From: Neolentinus lepideus HHB14362 ss-1
Taxonomy: Eukaryota > Basidiomycota > Agaricomycetes > Gloeophyllales > Gloeophyllaceae
Direction: 5' to 3'
Assembly: GCA_001632425.1 (NCBI GenBank)
Contig: KV425664.1
Coordinates: forward strand, 1 to 60,558
Length of the DNA: 60,558 nucleotides
The translations under genes and the position numbers were made by a program. The notes beneath the pieces were generated by a model that made no database searches, was not told the origin of the DNA, and was given only the letters and a program-made list of their open reading frames with translations. Each line of letters begins with the position of its first letter. Within the stretch, counting starts at the first letter, position 1. This document shows, in pieces, positions 47,941-59,450 of this stretch.

Positions 47941-50900
47941 TCAATTTTGGCATGCCTTCTTGTGTGCTTTCCAATCAGCTCTCTGACAAGTAGTCGAGCA
48001 ATACTTAGCTCCCTTGCATCGACCGCACACCAATAACGTCGGCTTTCCAGACCCGCCGCACGAGCGGCACTTCCCTTCATCCAAATCGCTTAGGCTCGGT
48101 TTCTTCTTATCCACTGCCTTCTTTACTTCCTGTGCAATGTTCCTCAATGCATCCCCAACAGGTTCAACATACGACGCTGCAAAGATGGGCCCTAGAGCTG
48201 CGCGCGTCGCAAAAGGACGGAGGAGCTCCCAACCACCGAGCCCCTTGAGGTTTGTGAAGGACTCGAGATCCACGCCGCGACCACATGTACATAAGCACGG
48301 CTCGTCCAGAGTGGATGAGATAGGCGCCTTCACGCCACCGGTGCCATTCCTGTACTCGCACGTCTCCTTATGATCCCACATGCGGCAGCGCTCGACCAAG
48401 GCAGGGAGTAACTTCCGCCACGTCTCCGCTTCCACCCCGCGTGTATTCGTGACGCACGGGCGGCTGGCGTTTTGGAGGGCTTGAATCCCCCGTTCGAGCT
48501 GAGGCATCAAGTCGCGGTCCAGGGGCAGCACCGCGACGTCGGCTACGACAGTGAACGCAGCTAGATCGAGCCTCAACTGGTCTATAAAAAGCAGCGTATG
48601 GACGCCACCTCGACTGGACTCAGCTAGCCCGAACACTCGAGGGTGACCCTTGATCAGGCCCACACCGGCGTGCGAAGTAAACACGCTGTGTATACTGTCC
48701 TTGACGTTCATGAGCGCGTCCTCCCCGCCTGTTTCATTTTCCCGCATTTCTCGCTCGCGATCAGACATCTGCAGGGCGAGGTGGTAATTGATCCACTCCA
48801 GACGAGCAGGATTGTGAATATCGAGCACGGGAAGAAGGTTCAGATTGATGGCATGCAAGCCCCACGCTGTGGGTCTGGGCCTCTGGACGACTGGGAAGGG
48901 GTTGATAAGATATCCACCTGGAGAGAGCGGACCTGATGGAGGGACAATGATCTATGTATTGCTACTGTCAATAGCCGTAGAATGAACAGGTAATGTCATT
49001 CACCTCGACGTAACCAGACTTGCGTGCTATCCTGAGCTTGGATTTCTCTCCGATGATCGCCAATGGATATGTCACGATATATTTGAACACTCCGATAGAC
49101 ACCTGCATCGTGCACGGTCCAACCTGTTCACTACTGACAGCGGCCTTGCCTACAAGTGCTGTTTTGACCGCTTCGTCGCAAATGTCCAGCCGACCGGTGA
49201 GCGTAGGAATCTTTGACATCGACAAATTCACGTCGACACGTAGACGATGTGACAAGGAATCTGACAGAGATGACAGTGTTTTAGTCCCACTTGAGGCTAT
49301 GTCGAGCTCCGAAAGGATACCCGGTCGTGAACGCAGTATCCGCACACTATCCGTGTCTGCGACGCGAGTGCTATACAATGTCAACATCGGACCGAGCTGT
49401 GACACAAAATTCATGGCCATGCGCGGCGTGCTCTGGATCGTGAGGCTGACCCTCGAGCCGAGGAATGTGAGGAGCCAAGTCGGAACCCAACAAGAGAATA
49501 CAAATGATGGTGCGTCGAAAAACGGTTTCATCTCCCGGATCCTTGGATGCTCTGATGAGAGGTCTAGCTCACCGGCAACACCATAAACAGAAGAAAATGA
49601 ATTCGAGTGGCTCTCTTGTGTATCAAACTGCATATGCAAGACTGGCGAACCAAAAAGCTCATCATCTTTCCATTCCAAAAAGGGACGAAAAGCGTGGCGA
49701 GGGACTGTCAAGACGACACACACCACAGGGGGTATATCAGACCAGCCTCGGAAAAGCTCGCTCGGTACAGGTCGAATCCCAGGACCACGCGTCCAGTCGT
49801 TTCGCAGGACGTCAGTAGTATGAACACCTTCAATATGAAGTTGAAGGCATAAATCCTGGATGTAGTTCATGCCGGTCAAGCGACCTGAATCCGTCTGTAT
49901 CTTCATCAAAAATACCCCTATAGCATTCTCCCACTCGATGTCGGAGACTTCGATACGGTCTCTGACAAGCCTGAACAACCGGGAAACTGCCCCTCGGTTA
50001 TAACGAATCTCCTCCATTGCCCTCATATTTCCGATGAGGGCCTGCTTCGTTCCCAGAGTTCTCAAGCGAAGGATTTCCCCCACACCATTGCGCTCAAGGA
50101 GATTGTCGTACAAGCTGAACAACAGCGTTCCGAGATCGTGTGCACTAGTTTCGCTGCCTAGCACAAGGGTAGCCGGTGCTCCACGCGATTGATCACCGTC
50201 AATGGGGCGAACCCAGGACACACGCTGGTGGTATTGGCCTGTATTGCATTCTCCTGCATGGTGCATCATAAGCTCGTGACTGTGGGAGGTAGACTGGAAA
50301 CCAGTAAGCAGCGGCCGAGGGGCAAGGCCGATGACGACAGACATGACTTGCACATCTCCCCCAATCCGTTCAAGGAACGAACGAGACGCATCCTCCCCGG
50401 AAGGCAGGAGGGTTTCGGTGTACAAGATAGCGTTACGATCCGGATCGGTTTTCAGTAGAGGTACAGAGACGAGTAAGATGTTGATTAAGCCCAAATGGTC
50501 GGTCAGGTTCGAGGTGTCAATCACATCGAAAGATGTCGGCGAAGCAGTAGAATGAATGGAATCTAGGTGGACTACAGTACCGCGCCAAGGCGCAGTATAT
50601 AGCGGCGGGAGTGCGTCTCCAGTGTGCCGGTAGTGCAATAACCCAGAGGAAAAGGACAGGGCATCCCCACCGTAAAACCGTATCACGATATGAGGAGGTT
50701 CCCTGTCTCCCACCATCTCTCGGAATCGACCACACCAGGCTGCAAACTGTTCCTTGGCTGTCTGAATCACCCTGTCCTCGGAGCCGACGGGAGTCGAAAC
50801 AGATGGGATGGGGGCGAAAGCATGGGCAAGATGGAATGACTGCAACGGAAAGGTACCGTAATGAGGTTCGAACTTCTCGCCCTCGAGGGAGTATACGAAT

Positions 50901-51711
50901 GTCGGGTTGATCAGCTTGGCAAGTTGCACCTCTTTTGGATCGAGTAACGTTGTTCCGGATTTCCAGAACGTACGGTAGAGCTCCGACATGGTGGCCATAG
51001 CCTGTGGCATCAGTGGTCCCGTGCATCGCGCACAGCCATAGTTGAACCCATTCCTGTTGGGAGCTGCGAGCTTGTCGAACTCTTTGCGCATTCTTGCGTT
51101 TTTCCCGGAGTCGATGCTTCGAAAGTCCACATACGACTGCCAATACGTTCGAATATCGGCAAGCGTGAGGCTGTCCAAGACCTTCAACCAGGAGCCGTAC
51201 TTGGACTCGTGCCATTCGACTACCGAGTTGGAATGCGCAAGAAGCGTCTCGCAGTGATTTACAAGGATAGCGGACGACGCTTCGTCGATGAAGAAGTGAT
51301 AGTAGATGTTCCAAATTTTGTCGATAGGTTCACCCTCGAAAATAAGCACGTAAAGTAGAATGTTCCGGGCTGAGCAACAGATATAACAATGAAAGGACTA
51401 GATCTGGAGTAGTACTAACCTAGGATAGCAGGTTGGTAATCGCAGCAAGTAATATCAAGGTTTCGCCGGCCTGTATTACGAGTGTTGACAATAATGAGGT
51501 CACAGTACAACGGTACGCAAACTTCAGTCTTACCTGAGGGAGATGGCAGATCGGCGTATACGGTATAGAGTACATTTCGAGCATCCCCACATCCAAGGAG
51601 AAGCACATCGGCAGACTGCCCATGCGGGAGGTCCTGCGTGAGGCAGACAGCGGGTGTATTTCCGATTGGGTAGAAGTAGGTCTTCGTCGGCCAGATGAGC
51701 GGGGTAGACAT
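47941..51711 (-). CDS. DUF4470 and MYND zinc-finger protein, intact, four exons
   Basis: Exons (minus): 51711-51534, 51470-51420, 51369-49004 and 48951-47941, giving 1201 aa. The N-terminus has the DUF4470-type signature: VLLLGCGDARNVLYTVYAD (residues ~34-52), LDITCCDYQPAILARNILL, then KIWNIYYHFFID. A long middle of unknown fold follows. The C-terminus is a complete MYND finger with Cys1160, 1163, 1174, 1177, 1183, 1187, His1195 and Cys1199. MYND fingers bind proline-rich peptides and recruit partner proteins; DUF4470-MYND proteins are common in Agaricomycetes but their role is unknown. Exons 3 and 4 first appear as two separate genes, but the 52-base intron (49003-48952, GT-AG, phase 0) joins them, and the second part has no ATG of its own. 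This is the parent or sister of the dead copy at 34.6-38.0 kb. Confidence 0.85.
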
Positions 51712-52529
51712 GATGCAGTGGTAGAGAGAATAAAGTACACCGCTCTTTTATGCCAATCGATAACATCAACGACACGTGGAGACAACTGAGGCCCATTGTA
51801 TTGCATGGTCCGCAGTGACTTTGTACGTAGTTCGAAAGGTCTAGAGCAGGCAAGACTGACGATCGTTCAATATTAGACATGCCCGAAACCTGCGCTATTG
51901 AAGTCAAATGGATGAGACGTTCGGAATCTGACATGACCCCGTCGTGGATATTGTGTATCATTGGGTATTTCAACCAGGACGGGGGCGATGGGACGTGAAT
52001 AGGTTGACCTAGTATGCTGTAACAACGTCGATATGCAGCGTGGTAAATAAACTGGGATATACTTCTCGAATCTCCACACGTGGCATGCACGTGGGCGAGT
52101 CCTGTCCAGTCGCCAATCCCAGGAGGACATCATCAGCGAATTTGGCCGGGTATGGCCATCCGGTGGCAATCAAATGTCAGCGCTACAACGTGTGGAATAT
52201 CTACAACTCTAGCCAGTCGATAGACAAATGACTACATGCAGATGAGATATATAGCCATACTTTGGCAAGATCTACCACACCTGTCATTATTACACTGATG
52301 GCCATCGAGACTTGTCTGGTAACGAGTTTAGTAGCACTTTCAACCCAGAGACCATCTGGAGTACTTCTTCGCAATCTATGTGTCGTCTTGTCATATCTTA
52401 TACAACAGCTTCGCCATTTCCAATAAAAACAATCTATTGCCATCTAGGTCTTAGGTATTCACGGATCCTACAGGCTATATCCGGACTCTAAATTATGAGC
52501 AGATCACGAAACAAATCAAACACTGTTAT
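51712..52529. other. Promoter side of the MYND gene and 3' side of the DUF6698 gene; no gene seen
   Basis: 818 bases. 51960-52030 is shared with 38110-38200 near the dead MYND copy. The left end should hold the MYND promoter. No coding region was recognised. Confidence 0.45.
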
Positions 52530-53984
52530 TTAAGCAATGGTGTTCAAAGCATCAGTCAAAGGGGCACCGAGAGTCAAACGTCCCTCAGTTCCTGTTGTGA
52601 CTGCTTCCTCCCGAGCCCGAACCTGTGCAAGCATCTTCGCCACCATACTATTTGTCGAAGGGTTCCGGTTCTCAGCTTCGTCATAGTCTTCAGTAAAGAT
52701 CTCGGGGAATATACGTCTAGAATGATAAACAATAATTGAGAGCTTATGGAACATGAATGCGATCCACACTTACTCATTCCACCACTTGAACAGCTCCTCG
52801 TGATCATTGTAGGACATCTTGTGCTCAATATAGTCAATGAGCTCTTGATAGAATGCTCGATATGGCCAGCCACTGCTCCTTTCGCCACCTGGTCCAAACA
52901 CTGACTGTGATGAGAGAGCAAAGTGGGCCTAGCAGTTAAGTTCCTTGTCAGTGACAAGTGCAGTGATAAGATCGAAATCGAAGAAGCAGTGAATGCACCA
53001 ACATCGCTGCATATGCTATGGCACCTGCAGTGATTTCAGTCATGCCATGGATGGCAGCTGTATGCTTCCTTGTAACCCGCGGGGATTCTTCCTCTGAGTT
53101 GGCAACACCTGGGCCTCGAAAGACATGAAGAGCGGCCTTGGTCTCACATGTCAGCAAAACACTTCCCATGAGGAACAAAAAATTATGTCACACCTTAACA
53201 ATTAATTCATTCTTGAGAAAACCAACATGGTAGTTGTCGGGGTCACTCTTGCCATCTCGCCATAGTAGGTTCAGCCAGTTCTGGTAGCTAATATCGAGCT
53301 TCTTGTCCTTCCTCTGAAGGGCTTCACGGATGCTGCAACCAAAAGAATGAGCACAGCAAAGAAGACAATCAATGTACCTACGTGTCCTTGTCCCAGTCAT
53401 AAACAGTTGGACACAAGAGGTGGCCGCATGCATCATGGCAGAACCCATGCATATCCTTCTTTACGGGAAGCTCTGGTTCGAACTTGCCCCAATGATGAAT
53501 GTCTTTCTTGACATTAGACACATCTTCTCCACAAGCATTCTTGCATCCTGCTTTGAGCTGACAAATATCATGAGGAAATAACATCAAAGAACCAGTGGCA
53601 CTCACCAGAGATGCCACAGGATGTGAGCCACCGGGGCCATGAGCACAGAGCTCATCCTCCAGCCAGGGGATTAGCTTGATCAGTTTGTCATAGAGGTCAT
53701 GGTTCTGGACTTGTCTGGAGGAATATAAACATTAATATTTAATACGGCTGCGATAATAGTCTGGAACACCTGGTCGCATAGTGGGCTGAACTAAGCGTGG
53801 CGTCACGTGCAAAGCCATCATCAAGGACAGATTGAATGTCGCGGAATGCATCAATTGTACGAGTGAAGATGGTGCCTTTTGCTACCAACCTCTTCTCAAC
53901 CTCGGTACAATCAAAACTATTCCAAATCAACTTAGACAGACCTTCCGATGTGAGAATAACACTGACCGGGGAGCTCGGGCATGC
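52530..53984 (-). CDS. DUF6698-family protein, at least seven exons (first exon unresolved)
   Basis: Exons (minus): 53984-53770, 53714-53606, 53557-53382, 53332-53194, 53136-52999, 52928-52774 and 52716-52530, in phase throughout, 372 aa from the first resolved codon. Family landmarks in order: KLIPWLEDEL, DVSNVKKDIHHW, GFCHDACGHLLCPTVYDWD, FLKNELIVK, ALHVFRGPG, then AAMLAHFALSSQ..F and FYQELIDYIE. DUF6698 is an expanded Agaricomycete family of unknown function. The real start is probably further upstream; an ATG at 54121 begins a frame MPTPPTTRPGLVTNG, but I could not find a convincing donor to join it. No stop or frameshift lies in the resolved part, in contrast with the dead transposase next to it. 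Confidence 0.7.
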
Positions 53985-54359
53985 CTGCCATCGAAGATGT
54001 CATTGTCAGTGTCAGCTAAATCTGAGGTGGGCACAGGGTTTGTATCTGATGGTGCCATTGCCTGAAGCTGGGGGTTCCCATTGGTGACAAGACCAGGACG
54101 TGTGGTAGGAGGAGTTGGCATGATTCCCTAGTAGCAAGAAAGTGGGGGTCGATGAAGAAGGGACGCAGGTGGGGTGGCTCACTACACTCATGACCTTATT
54201 AGTAAGTTAAAAGTCTGCCTAAGCATGGTTGCAAGGCACCTACCACTTACCCCTATGTCTGAGACATGCTGTCACAAGGGGACACAACCAGCACATGATT
54301 GATAAGGTGTGCATCTACCTTTCTCCACAGCTAGACTGGCAGCCAACATATCTTGAAGA
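53985..54359. other. Gap that probably holds the first exon of the DUF6698 gene
   Basis: A minus-strand ATG at 54121 opens a 64-codon frame (PTPPTTRPGLVTNGNPQLQA) overlapping the next exon in another frame. It is a plausible N-terminus whose splice donor is not clear. The rest separates this gene from the transposase relic. Confidence 0.4.
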
Positions 54360-57300
54360 CTACAGAGCATCGTATTGGTCATAGATAACCTCTGCATCAT
54401 CTTGTCTGCCTTCCCCGCTACCGTATTCTAGCTCATCATCATCATCATCAGGCTCCGCAGCTTCATTGACATCCTCCGTATCTGCCATTGGGCCAGGGAT
54501 GGAGCTATTCCCAGCAACAGGCTCATCTTCGACATCAATCTCATAGCTACAACACTCTGGTTTGCACCGTAGACCTGCTAGATGGCCAATACCCAGGCCT
54601 ATGTAGCGCATGAGCATATCCCGATCGACGAACCTATTCATTGAATTTGTAAGAAATATGAACACACATCCATCCAAACAACATACCGATTGACATAGTA
54701 GAACTGGTAGTCACTGTCTGGATCTCGAGCAATGGAAGGCCCCAAGAACTCAGTGGTACGCCCCTTGTGATATGCGGGGAGAATATGAGCCCCTTGAATA
54801 ACATGCGCAGGATCCAGGAAGCCGAATGCATTACTGTCGGTTCTCAGGATGAATTGGAGACATTCCAGATGACGTACTGCAGTGCCTGCAGGGATCTCAT
54901 CTGCATATTTGTACCACTGAACCCATAGAAAATTGAACCGTGCTGCTTCAACACCATCTGACACAAAATCACCTTGAATTTGCACATGGTACATGCCGAG
55001 GACTCTTGCATATCCAAATGGGTGCCTGTGACCACCTTCTGCACTCTGCTCACGTGCAACCAGAATGTTGCACTTGTCGGTGGTAGGATTCACGGTGTCG
55101 CGGTCCCGTCTGATGTTATATGTTGTAAAGTTGAAGGCAGCTGTGGCATGCCTGTATATACGATTGTGCTTGAAATAGAACTGTGTGCTTGACATGTCTG
55201 CAATACTGAAGTGCTCGCAATCCTGGCTTGCAGATGGGAATAGAGGTCCTCGTGAAAGTTCTGTGACTGTCATGAACGCTGGAGCACAAGACATGAAGAT
55301 ATTGAAATCATACTTCAAGTGCTGGGTCATCTGCATGACTCTGCAACCACTGACCAATGTAGACAGCATTGCGGTGATGCTCCTTGGCTGCAATGTGAAA
55401 GCGGGCACGAGCATCTCCATTTGGTTCATCGGGCTCAGCATCTTTCAACAGGGTTTTGGACAACAGACCCGAGTCATTTGGAAGGTGAATCCTGAGCTCA
55501 TGGAGCTCCTGTGACATCCGCCGCATCTCGTGTGCACATATGTCGAGGTGTACAATCTGCCCAGTCATAGTGACATTTTTGTTGGTCTGTCCATAACATT
55601 GTTTGACAAGCTTATGTTCCATTTCAGGCTGCCAGATGTAAAGCAGCACACACTCAGGTCAACATTAGATATATGACCTTTGTACCATCTGAGTTGAGTA
55701 TGAGTCCGTGGTGCCCAGGGCTGGGATCAACATAGCATAATCGCCAAGTGCATGAACTTTGTACCGATGCAGGTTCAGAGTTCGTGGTTGCTGGCCCACA
55801 GGCAGACTAGAGGCTCCAGATGCTCCATGGCTTGCAGCACGTCTAGCTTCAGCGTGACTACGTGCTTCATACTCCTTCGTGGTCTCACAGGTATCAAAGG
55901 CTGGATAGGTCACCCGAACAAAGCAGCATAACTGCATGCCAATCACAACAGTTAACTTGTGTAGTCATTGTACTGAGCTATCTGTGTGCATGCGCAACTT
56001 TGCCAGGCCATGCCATTCAGCCAGAACATAGAGTAGATCGAGCACAAGCTCATTATGTGGAGATGGTAGCAGCCCCTCGAAACACGGGATGCAGCACTGC
56101 ACAGCACCAGCATTAGCACAACCGTGACACAGACTAATCATCAGACATACCTGCAGTATATCCTCGAAATCTCAAGCAGCCATTTTTTTCATAGCCACCA
56201 CATCGACCGAGAACCTCCAGATCGTGGAACGCCCAAATGTGGGAACTTCTCAAAACCTGTGCACAGATCGTAAGTACCAGTTGCATAAACTCAATAGGGG
56301 CACACTGAACAGTACCTCCAGTTGAGCTCATTGATACTATTGACATCGTGGGCTTTGAGAATGTGAATGAGATGCACAAACACTGCTTTCCAAACCCCAA
56401 GCTCATACTTATGCATCAAGTCAATGGCCAGCACGGAGAAGAAATTGAAACTGAACTTCGACAGCGCCGACGAGAATGCATTCTATTTGTCTTATCAGCT
56501 CATCGCAAAACAGACTGCAAATGCAAAGAATTCTACCTGAGATGGTACCAAGGACTCCAACTTCAAAAGTTCCTCCACATGTTCACTATTCACAACATAT
56601 CCATCTTCGTAAACAAGTCTTCGTGCTTGATCAACTTTGGAGTGTCTGGCGTTATTGTCGATTTGATGCTTTTCGGTCCATACAGCCAAATCCTCAGGGG
56701 ACCCGAGATCAGGCAGGTGGTCTTTGTGTATCAAACAGTGTGGGCAGGGACACTGTCCCATGTCACACACTGTCGCAATCAAGACCCTGTCTGTTATCTC
56801 AGCTTTTAAACATGCAGACAGGTACAGGATATCCACGTACTTCTCTGGATAGTCTGCTGAATAGATGAAAATTCGAGGATAAATTTGCTGCTCAATGCCA
56901 TTGACACACTCGACAGCAATTCCATGCTCATAGGCAGCCAGGAACTCATCATCGAGGATGAGCTTCCAAGCACCCTGAAACAACTCACGGCGACAATGTG
57001 CTAGCAGCAGCGCCATCAAGCCAGCTGCAATTTTTCCACCTCTCAAGTCTCTGAGCACATCATGTATTGTATCTGGCAACTGTAGCTGTGGTTAGCCTAG
57101 ATCTCAAACAGAAAATCAGAGTACTCACCGAGGGAATATAAGCAATGTGGTGAGCCACATGAGACTGTGGCTGGCAGCGCTCGTACTTTGACTGGTTGCC
57201 AAAGTACATGTATGCGGGCCAGAGTTTCACCTGACCAAACTGAGCAAGATGCGTGCTATCGGAAGCAAACATCAGTGCTGCTATGGCCTGAGGAAGTTTG

Positions 57301-58148
57301 CAGTCAGGCTCTCTCAGAGATTGCTGCAGTTCCATCTCTGCATCAAGCCAGACTTGTGTTGTATACAGTTCATCATAGGCCCACTTAATGTCCACGTCAC
57401 TATCCCTGTCAACATTTGCCCAAAGTCACTCAAATGGATGGAGATGGAAATCGTGTGATGTTGTATCATGGCCAAAAACAGATCAGATGATGCCAGTAAT
57501 TGATTGGTGCTAGAATCTAGGGATTTCAAAATGGATACCTTGAACATCCACCTCTGGTGGGAGATTAGGAAGTGTGTCAGCTGTGGCGGCACTTCGCGCT
57601 GCCGCCACATCAGCACACCTTGTCGCTTGGCTGGATTTCATACCGGACGGGATGCCAATGGTGATAGTCAATTCCACCCACCTGTTTTGGTGGTCCTGCC
57701 ATGGGAGGGGAGTCTCATCTAAGGCCTTATCTAGTCTTCGGAAATCAACTCCCTTGATGTCATCTGCCTTGAAATGCTCAGAAGTCAGCAGTTCCTGCAT
57801 CTTCTCTCGGTCTGCCAAGGACTTTGAATTGGAAGACATGCAGAAGTGGTATGCATACAGCCACAATGAGAGATTAGGATAAGGGTGTATGATCTCCTCG
57901 ACAGTATGGGAGGATGTTGCAGCCACCACACCTGCTTGAGGAGCAAAACATTACTCTACAGAGTTGTGTTCCTCGGGAATGCAAGAGGGTGGGAAGCGGT
58001 ACTTCCACGATAGCCCAAACAAGTCGGGCAACGTACATACAGTGCAATCTTCTCTTGGGGCCTCAACATTCAAGTCTACTCCGCAGGCGAGTGATGGGTT
58101 GTCACATGCGTGTTCCTCAGGATCAGGCTCGGTTGGACTCTGAGGCAC
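54360..58148 (-). pseudogene. Plavaka-family (KDZ-related) DNA transposase gene, inactivated
   Basis: Landmarks in order on the minus strand: LMFASDSTHLAQFG and a YMYFGN...HIAYIPS segment (57.2 kb); GMALLLAHCRR-like region, GQCPCPHCLIHKDHLPDLG (56.75 kb); FSFNFFSVLAIDLMHKYELGVWKAVF (56.4 kb); HLGVP/EVPTFGR (56.2 kb); EGLLPSPHN and LAEWHGLAKLRMHTD (56.0 kb); GEMEHKLVK (55.6 kb); FHIAAKEHH; NRIYRHATAAFNFTTYNIRRD (55.15 kb); AHILPAYHKGRT and YYVNRFVDRDMLMRYIGLGIGH, ending in an acidic tail at 54360. Real introns remain (for example 57128-57086). In-frame stops include TGA at 57426-57428, 56250-56252, 56172-56174 and 55975-55977 and TAG at 57510-57512; a frame change lies near 55.3 kb. Terminal inverted repeats were not found. 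Confidence 0.88.
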
Positions 58149-58532
58149 CTAATGCTGTAGTATTAATGTATTACATGCCTAATATTTTAACAAACCCTTA
58201 TGCAATACCCAGTAATGTTTTAAGCGTAATGTATTAATGCCCCGGGCTGTGCCATACATTGCCCCGGAACCCGGGCTGAGTTTGAATTGGACTGCCCAGC
58301 ACCAAGGCATCAAGATCTCAATCGGGTTTGGATGTCAAGTGTGGGAAAAAGGCTGCTATATTGGTGATAATAGCCTAGGACCTTGGTTCTGGCCCACCTT
58401 AGGCAGGACCGATTTGATGACATCATAACCTAGACAGTCCATAAATGTGTAGGAGGTAATGGGCTAGACAGACGGCATCTGGGCCGATGCTCTCTATTCA
58501 ATCCAAATATAGATGCTACCTAATTTAGTATT
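58149..58532. other. No gene; upstream flank of the Plavaka relic
   Basis: Contains GC-rich CCCGGG motifs at about 58240 and 58268 that could belong to a terminal repeat. No partner end was recognised on the other side. Confidence 0.35.
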
Positions 58533-58729
58533 GTTCCGGCCGTATCTCCCGCAGCTCGCGCGACGTCCAAAGCATCCTCCCCAACTCATCTGACGATTCC
58601 GCCGATCTTTGGTCTGCTCTCCCGCCACGCTGTTCCGGCTGTATCTCCCGCAGCTCGGGCGACATCCAAGGCATCCTCCCCAACTCATCTGACGATTCCG
58701 CAATCTTTGGTCTGCTCTCCCGCCGCGCT
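58533..58729. repeat. Two tandem units of 98-99 bases
   Basis: Unit 1 is 58533-58631 and unit 2 is 58632-58729. Both begin GTTCCGGC, contain CCCCAACTCATCTGACGATT and end CCCGCC[AG]CGCT; about ten substitutions and one short indel separate them. Confidence 0.9.
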
Positions 58730-59450
58730 CCCTCTCAGCTGTCTCCCCAATATCGCGTGTCATCTGGCATGGCCATCAATCCTTCGCCTGGTATGGGGCA
58801 TCTCGTCGTCCTCTTCCTGCTGCAGTGCCAGCCACAGTGCATCTCAACGAGCCTTACGCCATGTAATGTTATCGGCTCTCACTTCACCCTCTTCGACGGA
58901 GGGTGCTCTACAAAGTGGGACAAGGTGTGTGATATCTCATCTGGTCGACATCGGCGGGTCATCTGATATTGGTACGCTACTTCACACCTGGTAAATACCT
59001 GCTATGGAGACTTGGATACGTCTCAATCTTGTACATACACATGTTGCAGGTGGCGGAATCACTGTGATCTTAGGGTTAGGGTTTTGCGTGGGCGGAACTA
59101 TGACATGATGCCAAACATGCCAATGGATCACTCAGGCGCACTCTACATCAGGGGACCAAAGTCGTGCATCAAGATACGAAGCTATGTAGACAGGTACAAA
59201 CTTCTATTATACAAGGAAAGCGTGCTAGATGAGGAGTAGATGGTGCCAGCGCTTGAGCATAGGTCACTATAGATATGCCTAGAACACGGCTGGATTCATG
59301 AGGCATTCGTGCAGGCGCTCAGCGCTGGAGTTGTCAATCAAAAGGAGGCCTAGGGCTTATCACAAGAAAACAAGAGAAACACAGAATCATGATTCATACC
59401 ACGAAGTATAGTCGCGGTATCCCCATCACAGAGACGCGCTAGGCAGCATC
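58730..59450. other. No supported gene
   Basis: Short frames on the plus strand (for example from 58757) do not resemble known proteins. It includes the 3' flank of the low-complexity gene to the right. Confidence 0.4.

Noticed and set aside
47941..48951. A separate short MYND gene next to a large unknown gene
   Set aside because: The downstream part has no ATG and is preceded by an acceptor; the upstream frame has a donor just before its stop, in matching phase. They are exons of one gene.
50517..51314. 265-codon minus-strand frame, also present at 37183-37980
   Set aside because: It is another phase of the same strand as the DUF4470-MYND coding sequence. Its presence in both copies follows from the duplication, not from selection.
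54974..55514. Plus-strand frames of 72 and 109 codons in the Plavaka region
   Set aside because: They are antisense to conserved transposase segments and have no family resemblance.
59068..59083. TTAGGGTTAGGG, possible telomeric sequence
   Set aside because: Only two units in unique sequence; this can occur by chance and no further units flank it.
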